Virus record (IMG/VR): IMGVR_UViG_3300035661_003225
Span: 1 to 25,115 of that record
Origin: a virus
Reading direction: 5' to 3' (one strand)
Length of the DNA stretch: 25,115 nucleotides
Of the stretch, positions 1 to 6,019 are shown piece by piece. The position numbers and the translations under genes were made by a program. The notes below the pieces were generated by a model that saw only the letters and a program-made list of their open reading frames with translations, made no database searches and was not told the origin of the DNA. How positions within the stretch are numbered: the stretch's first letter is position 1; every line of letters starts with the position of its first letter.

Positions 1-2
1 TT

Positions 3-551
3 ACTGGTTCCCATTGTGTAATTATTCGTAGAGATATATTTCAAATCATTCAACCACTAGTTGATGAGATTATTCAGCTGTGTCCATATGATGTTCAAGG
101 ATTTCTTGTAGGTGGGTATTTAAACCGAGACAAATCATTGGGTGAACATATTATAGCCGATGGAATACTCTCACGGATCGTTGCCAAAAAGGGTAATGTT
201 TATAAGGTACAAAACTATATCAAAAATATACGTTCGGACGAAGTAACATTTTTGATCGAAGTAAATGGAGTTTTCTCACACGGTAAGACGCTCAAAGAAG
301 CTAAAGACAGTTTAGTTTATAAAAACTCTGATCGTGATACTACTGCATATACTGCATATACTTTGTCTAGTGAAGTGAGTCATGCCGTTGCAATTAAAAT
401 GTACATGGACATTACTGGGGCATGTGCTTACGGAACAAAGATATTTGTCGATAGTCAAGATGTTAAACCAAGTTATATTATCAGTGATTTGATATCATTA
501 ACCGCAAACCAATATGGTCATCAAACATTTAAGCAGTTTTTTGAAAAATAA
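3..551 (+). CDS. Phage protein of unknown function, 5'-truncated
   Basis: The reading frame is open from the first complete codon (position 3), so the gene begins upstream of the window. The TTG at 138 is not a convincing start. The visible 182 residues end in a soluble alpha/beta-looking region with SHGKTLKEAKDSL, then DRDT, then AVAIKMYMDITGAC followed by GTKIFV. I recall this arrangement from the C-terminal part of many phage and bacterial hypothetical proteins, often behind repeat-type domains, but know of no established function. No signal peptide or membrane segment is visible in the part present. The gene is followed by a long gene-free region with its own promoters. Confidence 0.75.
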   Translation, partial: TGSHCVIIRRDIFQIIQPLVDEIIQLCPYDVQGFLVGGYLNRDKSLGEHIIADGILSRIVAKKGNVYKVQNYIKNIRSDEVTFLIEVNGVFSHGKTLKEAKDSLVYKNSDRDTTAYTAYTLSSEVSHAVAIKMYMDITGACAYGTKIFVDSQDVKPSYIISDLISLTANQYGHQTFKQFFEK

Positions 552-579
552 CTAATTAATTAAAAAAGTTAATAAACTT

Positions 580-601
580 TTAAGTAAAATTTTGATATAA
601 T
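580..601 (+). promoter_or_regulatory. Promoter for the first structured RNA
   Basis: TTAAG at 580-584 is followed by a TATAAT at 596-601 (TTGATATAAT), the spacing pattern seen at most other promoters in the window. The expected transcription start is near 608, about 15 bases before the 24-bp hairpin. No open reading frame follows, so the product is probably a non-coding RNA. Confidence 0.65.
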
Positions 602-623
602 ATTATATATAAAAAATAAGAAG

Positions 624-730
624 GGTTTGTTAATTGAGAGAAGTTTTTATTTAGATACGGTTATCAATATCGCAAGTATTCGATATTACAGTTCAACTCT
701 GTTTATAAAACTTCTTTCAATTAACAAACC
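624..730 (+). ncRNA. Long-hairpin RNA candidate 1 (24-bp closing stem)
   Basis: Bases 624-647 pair with 707-730 over 24 positions with a single G-U wobble, enclosing a 59-base interior. Inside, AATATCG (666-672) pairs with CGATATT (681-687), and ACAG/CTGT (688-691/699-702) closes a seven-base loop TTCAACT that resembles a tRNA T-arm. The motif GATACGG (654-660) also occurs in RNA candidate 2. No anticodon arm or CCA-compatible acceptor could be assembled, so I do not call it a tRNA. It lacks a U-tract after the stem, so it is not a simple terminator. Its own promoter lies just upstream. Function unknown; a processing substrate, decoy or guide are all possible. Confidence 0.6.
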
Positions 731-758
731 TTTCAAAATAATTATATAAAATGAAATA

Positions 759-925
759 CCTGCTCACTTGAAGGCAAAATAGCAGAGTGAGACTTGTTTC
801 GGGATTGCAACCGCTGGACAAGCGTGGAGATGGAAATTCTCTCAGATACAGTACGAAATTATAAGCTGTATCAAAATAGCTGGCACGTTTGAAGCTGAAC
901 GTGGATTTTATGCTGTTATAAATCC
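759..925 (+). ncRNA. Multi-hairpin structured RNA candidate
   Basis: About 165 bases visibly richer in G+C than the flanks contain six consecutive potential hairpins: 763-768/786-791, 793-797/818-822 (with inner 800-802/811-813), 826-830/838-842, 845-851/866-872, 884-889/898-903 and 904-908/920-924. An alternative pairing CTGCT (760-764) with AGCAG (781-785) competes with the first hairpin. There is no open reading frame of note. It has no obvious promoter of its own and is probably read from the promoter at 580-601. I looked for group I intron, RNase P, tmRNA and hammerhead cores and did not find them. GOLLD/ROOL-type phage RNAs are a possible comparison, but I cannot test this. Confidence 0.55.
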
Positions 926-975
926 TAACTATAAAATAACTACAAATAATTGATTGGTATTTTAGTTTAATTTGT

Positions 976-1030
976 TTATCTTAGTTTAAGGTTATTATGA
1001 TATAATTAATGTATCAAAAGAAAGAAGGAA
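976..1030 (+). repeat. Promoter-leader repeat, copy A
   Basis: This 55-base segment matches 1211-1265 at 54 of 55 positions (G at 991 versus T). It spans the promoter, the start of the transcript and an AAGAAGGAA ribosome-binding-type sequence. Copy A leads into RNA candidate 2, copy B into the RNA ligase gene, so the two units were probably generated by duplication and should be expressed together. Confidence 0.9.
986..1006 (+). promoter_or_regulatory. Promoter for structured RNA candidate 2
   Basis: TTAAG at 986-990 is followed ten bases later by TATAAT at 1001-1006, within TATGATATAAT. It lies in repeat copy A. Confidence 0.75.
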
Positions 1031-1200
1031 TGATGATTATCATTCCTTATGTGAAAACAAATATCATTAGATGATATACATTGATTTAAAGAAATTTAAA
1101 AATAAGTCCAACAGGGATGCTGGGGTATGGCGATTCTCAACCCAAACTTGATAAATGTTGATACGGATAACTGTTTATCATTAAATTTCTTTAAATCAAT
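1025..1200 (+). ncRNA. Long-hairpin RNA candidate 2 (20-bp closing stem)
   Basis: The transcript would begin near 1013. A perfect 10-bp hairpin with a GATT loop (1025-1034/1039-1048) comes first and covers the leader's ribosome-binding-type sequence. A 7-bp hairpin follows (1061-1067/1071-1077). Then 1080-1099 pairs perfectly with 1181-1200 over 20 bp around an 81-base interior. Inside, TGATAAA (1149-1155) pairs with TTTATCA (1174-1180), and its loop carries GATACGG (1160-1166), the heptamer shared with RNA candidate 1. A 14-codon ORF starting at 1030 is possible but overlaps the first hairpin and has poor spacing from the Shine-Dalgarno-like sequence. Function unknown. Confidence 0.6.
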
Positions 1201-1210
1201 TACGTATTGA

Positions 1211-1265
1211 TTATCTTAGTTTAAGTTTATTATGATATAATTAATGTATCAAAAGAAAGAAGGAA
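1211..1265 (+). repeat. Promoter-leader repeat, copy B
   Basis: Second copy of the segment at 976-1030, with one difference in 55 bases. Here the leader's AAGAAGGAA is used as the Shine-Dalgarno sequence of the RNA ligase gene. Confidence 0.9.
1221..1241 (+). promoter_or_regulatory. Promoter of the RNA ligase gene
   Basis: TTAAG at 1221-1225 and TATAAT at 1236-1241 with ten bases between, inside repeat copy B. The expected leader is about 25 bases. Confidence 0.8.
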
Positions 1266-1271
1266 AGTAAT

Positions 1272-2471
1272 ATGTTACCAACACTCGAACAATGCTTAGA
1301 AATATGTGCAAACAATATATCATTTAAATTTAAGCAAGAATTAATCGATGGAATGAAAGTCTATCAATTCACTTATTTTCTTGCAAAACACAACGATTTT
1401 ATCAATCCATTAAATCAACCTGAAAATGCAATTACTATTACTGCAGAGGAACTTCGTGGTTTGACATTTGTTGAACAATCTGATAGTACATATCGCCGTT
1501 TCTTTATGCTTCACAAATTCTTTAACATGGGACAAGTTCCCGGTTACCTTTATCATGAGGTTAAAGATCATAAGATATTAAAAGTTCAAGACAAACGTGA
1601 TGGTTCTATGATATCATTTGTTAATATTAATGATAATGTATATGCTAAATCAAAATACTCATTTCAATCTGAACAAGCAGTTGTTGCACAAAACATCTAC
1701 AATACAAATGAAGGACTTCGTGATTTTGTTGATTATTCATTAAATAACAATATTCAACCGATCTTTGAATTAACAAGTCCAATGAACCAAATTGTTTTAC
1801 GCTACAGCAAGACAGAATTAAAAATTATCCAACTTCGTGATGCTACAACAGGTATGTATGTAACGACTACAAAAGATTTCAGAGATATGGTTTTTGAAAT
1901 ATATGGTATTGAATTTGCTGATGAACTTCCCCTTGAGACATATACATTTGAAAAAATGATTGAATTACGTGAAACAATTACAGGTATTGAAGGATGGGTT
2001 GTTACTACAGAACGTGGTATGCTTAAAATCAAAACTGAAGAATATATACGTTTACATCATTTAATGACAGATTCTATCACAAAAGAAAATGAAGTTATTC
2101 GTATGACACTTGATGAAGAAATAGATGACGTTTTAGCAGAAATTCCTATAGATGCACTTGAATTACGTTTCTTCGTTGAAACAATATCAGATGGAATTAT
2201 TGATCATGTTAATGAATTTTCTGAAAAAATCAAGGAAATGTACATTGATATGAAAACCTTATATCCTGAAAGAAAAGATTTTGCAATTGCATGTAAACCA
2301 TCAGAATATTTTGGTTTATTGATGAGAGCGTATCATGATCCTTCAGATGAAGCGATTGAGAAAGAAGTAATCAATTATGTAAAATCGAAAACATCTAAGT
2401 TAGGTCTTGCAAAAGAATATCTGAAAGAATTGTGCATTGATGCACGATTTGAATCTAAAGACGAAGATTGA
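1272..2471 (+). CDS. rnlA: RNA ligase, T4 Rnl1 family
   Basis: Seals 5'-phosphate and 3'-OH RNA ends through a covalent lysyl-AMP intermediate. The 399-residue protein is close to the length of T4 Rnl1 (374). Visible nucleotidyltransferase motifs are motif I K108-R-D-G-S with the adenylated lysine, FELTSP near 165-170 (motif IIIa position), E240-G-W-V-V (motif IV) and K252-I-K254 (motif V). The C-terminal third is helical and charged, as expected for the Rnl1-specific domain that favours tRNA anticodon-loop breaks. The start has AAGGAA at a good distance and its own promoter. The likely partner is the HD-Pnk at 7076-8164, which would produce the ends this enzyme needs. The gene lies directly downstream of the structured RNAs and shares their promoter-leader. 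Family assignment is strong; the physiological substrate is inferred. Confidence 0.92.
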   Translation: MLPTLEQCLEICANNISFKFKQELIDGMKVYQFTYFLAKHNDFINPLNQPENAITITAEELRGLTFVEQSDSTYRRFFMLHKFFNMGQVPGYLYHEVKDHKILKVQDKRDGSMISFVNINDNVYAKSKYSFQSEQAVVAQNIYNTNEGLRDFVDYSLNNNIQPIFELTSPMNQIVLRYSKTELKIIQLRDATTGMYVTTTKDFRDMVFEIYGIEFADELPLETYTFEKMIELRETITGIEGWVVTTERGMLKIKTEEYIRLHHLMTDSITKENEVIRMTLDEEIDDVLAEIPIDALELRFFVETISDGIIDHVNEFSEKIKEMYIDMKTLYPERKDFAIACKPSEYFGLLMRAYHDPSDEAIEKEVINYVKSKTSKLGLAKEYLKELCIDARFESKDED

Positions 2472-2496
2472 ATTCAATAAAGGAGGAGATGATGGT

Positions 2497-3549
2497 ATGA
2501 AGAAAGAAGAATTCCTAAGACAAATACATGAATATCAATCAACACATAGAGCAGGTTATCCAGTTACTATGGAAGATATTGATGAAATGATTGCAGAAAA
2601 CGAATTTACATCAACTACACAAAGTAGAACTATTAAGCTTAGTGATAAACAGATAGAAGCAATTTTATCAAAAAGTTATTCTGCGTATTTCGGTAAATCG
2701 TTTAGAAACACACAAGATAAAATATGCCTATATATTATGGATGATGAATTAGTATGGCAAGAGGATGTATCTACAGGTATAACTAGCCCACAAGGTAGTT
2801 CAATACTAATAATTAAAGGCAATGATCATATTACCCGTGTTAATGTAAATACAAAATTTATAAAACGTGATAAAAAAGTGGAAAATCCATTTGATTATAA
2901 AGCACGCAGATACGGTCGATTAGATGAGATAATTGAATTCGCAGAAGAATGTGATAATGTAAAGAAATATTTACTTGAAAATCTTCACATTGATTTTGCA
3001 AGCAAGATCTCAAATATTAGGTTTAAGAATGAGTTCATAAAATATTATAATGATATTAGGTTTAAGAATGAGTTCATAAAATATTATAATGATAATAGAA
3101 TGGGTGATACAATGTTGAGTATGGAATACTCGGATAATATAACTAATAAGGAAAACAAAACAATGACAACAATTAATGCAAAAGTAACAAAAGACGTAGC
3201 ATCAAGTGTATTAGATGCAAACAAACAAGCGGCTCTAGCAGTAGCAGAAATTACAATAGGTAAAGCAGCATTAAAATCTGCAGGAAAATTAGTAAAGCCT
3301 AAACTACCAATGTTCGTTCGTGGTTATGCAGATACACCTTTGTTTGATGTAATCATTGCAAATCTTGTTCATATTGCAGTAGATGCACGTTTCAAAGATA
3401 ATGTAAAGGCACGTAAAATTTCTAAAGCAATGATGACTGCAGCTGCACTTACAGTATCTGAACATTTTGATGTTGATGGAATGATTGAAGATTTCATTGA
3501 TTCAATCGGTATGCCAAAAGGTGTTAGATTAGAAGATATCCAAGAATAA
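2497..3549 (+). CDS. Unknown phage protein with duplicated C-terminal module
   Basis: The ATG at 2497 follows AAAGGAGG; an upstream TTG inside the ligase gene is not needed. The 350-residue protein has three parts: an N-terminal charged region (1-60), a middle beta-rich region (to about 170) and a C-terminal module (about 223-350) that is roughly two-thirds identical by eye to residues 237-362 of the protein at 4428-5516. Between middle and tail, IRFKNEFIKYYND occurs twice in tandem from a 39-bp duplication. The module starts at an in-frame ATG (3163) preceded by AAGGA ten bases upstream, so it may also be made alone. It contains LDANKQA, KPKLPMF and AEHFD/SEHFD-type motifs. No signal peptide, membrane segment or known catalytic motif is visible. 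Function unknown. Confidence 0.85.
   Translation: MKKEEFLRQIHEYQSTHRAGYPVTMEDIDEMIAENEFTSTTQSRTIKLSDKQIEAILSKSYSAYFGKSFRNTQDKICLYIMDDELVWQEDVSTGITSPQGSSILIIKGNDHITRVNVNTKFIKRDKKVENPFDYKARRYGRLDEIIEFAEECDNVKKYLLENLHIDFASKISNIRFKNEFIKYYNDIRFKNEFIKYYNDNRMGDTMLSMEYSDNITNKENKTMTTINAKVTKDVASSVLDANKQAALAVAEITIGKAALKSAGKLVKPKLPMFVRGYADTPLFDVIIANLVHIAVDARFKDNVKARKISKAMMTAAALTVSEHFDVDGMIEDFIDSIGMPKGVRLEDIQE
3016..3093 (+). repeat. 39-bp perfect tandem duplication inside a gene
   Basis: Bases 3016-3054 are repeated exactly at 3055-3093, in frame, duplicating 13 residues. The lack of any difference between copies points to a recent event or to slippage that may still change copy number. Confidence 0.95.
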
Positions 3550-3589
3550 GTGTATAAGAGATTTGTTCTAAAAAATTAAAGGTTATATA

Positions 3590-3940
3590 ATGATAAAAAG
3601 AAGTACTTTATTAAAAAAATATTTCAAACAAAACGGGTTACGTCATATATCAGTTAATGTTGACATAGCTATATATAATTTAGGAAAGGCGTTTGAGGCT
3701 ACAAATGCTGAAGATATAATTGATAATTTGAATAAAATGAAAAATGTAAATTCATTAATTGTTTTATACAAATATTATGACAAAATAGAACACGATAACG
3801 GCAGTACTTACGATTTTGACAATATTAGAACTACTTTAGATTATATTTCTAATCATTATAGGTGCCTGAGCAGTATTAAGTGGTTAATTAATTTGATTAC
3901 TGTTATAGATTATTATACAAGATTAAAGGAACAAAAATGA
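3590..3940 (+). CDS. Small protein of unknown function
   Basis: A 116-residue, Lys/Tyr/Asn-rich, probably helical soluble protein. AAAGG precedes the ATG. Its stop overlaps the ATG of the L,D-transpeptidase gene by four bases, so the two are probably translationally coupled. No recognised motif, signal peptide or membrane span. Confidence 0.8.
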   Translation: MIKRSTLLKKYFKQNGLRHISVNVDIAIYNLGKAFEATNAEDIIDNLNKMKNVNSLIVLYKYYDKIEHDNGSTYDFDNIRTTLDYISNHYRCLSSIKWLINLITVIDYYTRLKEQK

Positions 3941-4431
3941 AACATATATTTTTATTATTTTTAGTAAGTACCGCATTGTTAGCTGATTTTACAATTAAAG
4001 TAGACGTAAAAGATTGTAAAATGTATCTTTTAGACAAAGACAAAGTTGTTAGTGAATATAATGTAGCTACTATAAAGGAAGGACTTCCTATTCCAGAAAA
4101 TGGTTATATTACTAAAGTAGATTTGGAACCTAATTGGTATCCTACACAACGAACTAAAGATTATTTTAGAGAACATAAAAATATAATTTTAAAAGATGTC
4201 GTACCTTATGGTGATCCACAAAATTATATGGGTACATTTAAAATAACAATGACAAATAGCACAACTTCTAGAGGTTCTGTATATAGAATACATGGTAACA
4301 TTGACGAATCTAAAATAGGTAAACGAGTTACAGGTGGATGCGTTAGAATGCATAATAAAGAAGGTTATGAATTTGCAACATATATTAAAAAGATAATTAA
4401 AACTAATAAAGTAAAAGTAGAATATGTATGA
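3937..4431 (+). CDS. Secreted L,D-transpeptidase (YkuD family)
   Basis: Residues 1-16 form a signal peptide (hydrophobic core IFLLFLVSTALLA, likely cleavage after A16). The catalytic motif is complete: H119-G then T-G-G-C135-V-R-M-H-N, with the nucleophilic cysteine and conserved Arg/His/Asn. Family members cross-link or trim peptidoglycan stem peptides in the periplasm. The 164-residue protein is a nearly bare catalytic domain. It overlaps the previous gene by four bases (ATGA) and the next by four, forming a translationally coupled trio. In Campylobacter, a YkuD-domain carboxypeptidase shapes helical cells, so a phage enzyme could remodel the wall during infection, protect against lysis from without, or act as a carboxypeptidase. 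Enzyme family is strong; role in the phage cycle is unknown. Confidence 0.9.
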   Translation: MKHIFLLFLVSTALLADFTIKVDVKDCKMYLLDKDKVVSEYNVATIKEGLPIPENGYITKVDLEPNWYPTQRTKDYFREHKNIILKDVVPYGDPQNYMGTFKITMTNSTTSRGSVYRIHGNIDESKIGKRVTGGCVRMHNKEGYEFATYIKKIIKTNKVKVEYV

Positions 4432-5516
4432 CAAATATGAAAATCAAAGTAACACCTGAACAATCTGAATTTATTCAAAAATACTGGTTTTCTCAGGGAT
4501 ATGTATGGGAAGATAATTCTAAAACTGTTAAAAACGTTGATTCGTCGTACATATTAACTTCTTCAGGAAAAATAAAATTTTCTGATACATCTGTATCTTT
4601 TAATGATGATACAATAACAATACTTGCATCAACTTATATTGAGAAAATATTAATTGATACGATGAGGGGTAATGAAAAAACCTGGAAAACGGTAATATCA
4701 AATAAGGAAGAATCTAAGAAGATTCAAGATGCATTTATCCGTCTAGGTGCATCATGGGATGATGATGTAATAAGAATCAAACATATAAATGCATCATATT
4801 TATGTCTAAAGAATAATATATTTGATTATAATTATGATGAATTGTCATTTTTTCTTAATGAATCTGTTGGAATTCCTGCATATATTCTTATTGAATATGC
4901 AAGGCAAGCGATTGAGAAAATAGGAAAAAACAATTATATATCTGATAAAGTTATTGCATCAGCAAATGAATATATATACGATAATTCAATTACAAATTGT
5001 AACGCTACAACATCAGCAACTACAATACGTAACACATATATAACTGATAACCTATCTTCAACAAATGTACATATTAGGCCAATAACTACTTTCATTGGTT
5101 CAGAATATATAACAAAAAATAACATAACAAAAGGAATGAAAAACGTGGCAAAAGTAGCGGATATCGTATCAAGCACATTAGATGCAAATAAACAAGCAGT
5201 AACAACTGTTGTAGAAATTACAATCGGTAAAGCAACAATCAAATCAGCAAGGAAGTTGATTAAACCTAAACTACCTATGTTCTTAAAAGGATATGCAGAT
5301 TCACCAATCTTTGATGTAATAATCGCTAACATGTTACAGATAGCAGTTGAAACACGTTTTAAAGATAATGAGAAATTACGCAAATTGTCAAAAGCAACTA
5401 TGAATGCAGCAGCACTAACTATTGCAGAACATTTTGATATTGATGGAATGATTGATGATTTTATCAATTCTATTACATTTCCAAAAGGTGTTAAACTTGA
5501 GGATATTGAGGATTAA
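4428..5516 (+). CDS. Unknown phage protein with duplicated C-terminal module
   Basis: A 362-residue protein. The N-terminal half holds two diverged copies of a small motif: a helix ending in GYVWED or GASWDDD, then a strand with SSYILT or ASYLCL (about residues 12-65 and 95-150), which I recall from small phage proteins of unknown role. Residues 237-362 are the module shared with the protein at 2497-3549. The N-terminal halves of the two proteins are unrelated, so this is a domain shuffle. AAGGA at 5131-5135 sits next to an ATG (5136) and nine bases before a GTG (5145), leaving room for separate translation of the module. The gene begins with an ATGA overlap on the transpeptidase gene. Confidence 0.85.
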   Translation: MTNMKIKVTPEQSEFIQKYWFSQGYVWEDNSKTVKNVDSSYILTSSGKIKFSDTSVSFNDDTITILASTYIEKILIDTMRGNEKTWKTVISNKEESKKIQDAFIRLGASWDDDVIRIKHINASYLCLKNNIFDYNYDELSFFLNESVGIPAYILIEYARQAIEKIGKNNYISDKVIASANEYIYDNSITNCNATTSATTIRNTYITDNLSSTNVHIRPITTFIGSEYITKNNITKGMKNVAKVADIVSSTLDANKQAVTTVVEITIGKATIKSARKLIKPKLPMFLKGYADSPIFDVIIANMLQIAVETRFKDNEKLRKLSKATMNAAALTIAEHFDIDGMIDDFINSITFPKGVKLEDIED

Positions 5517-5526
5517 TTTCCTCAAT
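5505..5526 (+). terminator. Hairpin over the stop codon of the preceding gene
   Basis: ATTGAGGA (5505-5512) pairs perfectly with TCCTCAAT (5519-5526) around a six-base loop. No run of T follows, so it may be a weak terminator or an mRNA end stabiliser rather than a classical terminator. A promoter follows within 50 bases. Confidence 0.35.
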
Positions 5527-5547
5527 AAACATAATTAGAGTATATTT

Positions 5548-5580
5548 TTAAGTATATTTTAATTATTTTTATGATATAAT
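5548..5580 (+). promoter_or_regulatory. Promoter of the 94-residue protein gene
   Basis: TATGATATAAT ends at 5580. The TTAAG element is further away (5548-5552) than usual, with AT-rich sequence between. The leader of about 80 bases includes a 6-bp hairpin with a TAAG loop (5632-5647) just before the ribosome-binding site. Confidence 0.55.
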
Positions 5581-5666
5581 TATAATAAGTTAGAAAGTTA
5601 AATGGTTCTGAGATTAATCAGTTCAATTAGAATGTATTAAGATACATAACAATAAAGGAATGACAG

Positions 5667-5951
5667 ATGGTATATTTTAAAATAGCGGCAGATGCAAAAA
5701 GCAACACACACGCAAAGATTCTTATTGAGCAGATTCATAGATTTGCTGATGAATATAAAGATGTTAGATTTAAACCTGGATGTATTACAGTTCAGGTTTT
5801 AAAGAGTATCTATAATGAAACTGATATATGGTTAAACCTTCCTGAGACTGTTACATTAATAGAAATGAAAACACTCATTAAGGCTTATTTAAAAGGCATT
5901 ACTTGTGTAGATGTTGATGATAATCATTTAGAAATTAAAATCAAATATTAA
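5667..5951 (+). CDS. Small protein of unknown function
   Basis: Ninety-four residues, mixed alpha/beta, soluble, with two Cys and no recognised motif. AAAGGA precedes the ATG. It has its own promoter and an unusually long leader for this phage. It ends just before the GIY-YIG gene, which may have inserted between it and HD-Pnk. Confidence 0.75.
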   Translation: MVYFKIAADAKSNTHAKILIEQIHRFADEYKDVRFKPGCITVQVLKSIYNETDIWLNLPETVTLIEMKTLIKAYLKGITCVDVDDNHLEIKIKY

Positions 5952-6019
5952 GATGAAGGTTTTGTGAAATGTACACACGTATCATTTAGAATGTATAAAT
6001 AATCAAAAAGGATTATTTT

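Noticed and set aside
138-551. Complete gene starting at TTG 138
   Set aside because: The frame is open back to the window edge, with no ribosome-binding site before the TTG, so it is the end of a longer gene.
648-706. tRNA gene inside the first long hairpin
   Set aside because: Only a T-arm-like stem-loop is convincing. No acceptor stem, D-arm and anticodon arm of standard size can be assembled together.
1030-1074. 14-codon leader peptide in RNA candidate 2
   Set aside because: The ATG is too close to the purine-rich site and lies in the perfect 10-bp hairpin; nothing indicates translation.
552-1271. Retron or group I intron
   Set aside because: No reverse transcriptase is near and no group I core pairing (P3-P8, P7) was found; flanking sequence is not an interrupted gene.
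4934-5467. 177-residue minus-strand ORF
   Set aside because: It mirrors the conserved tail module on the plus strand, which has a paralogue with matching protein sequence; the minus-strand reading has no ribosome-binding site.
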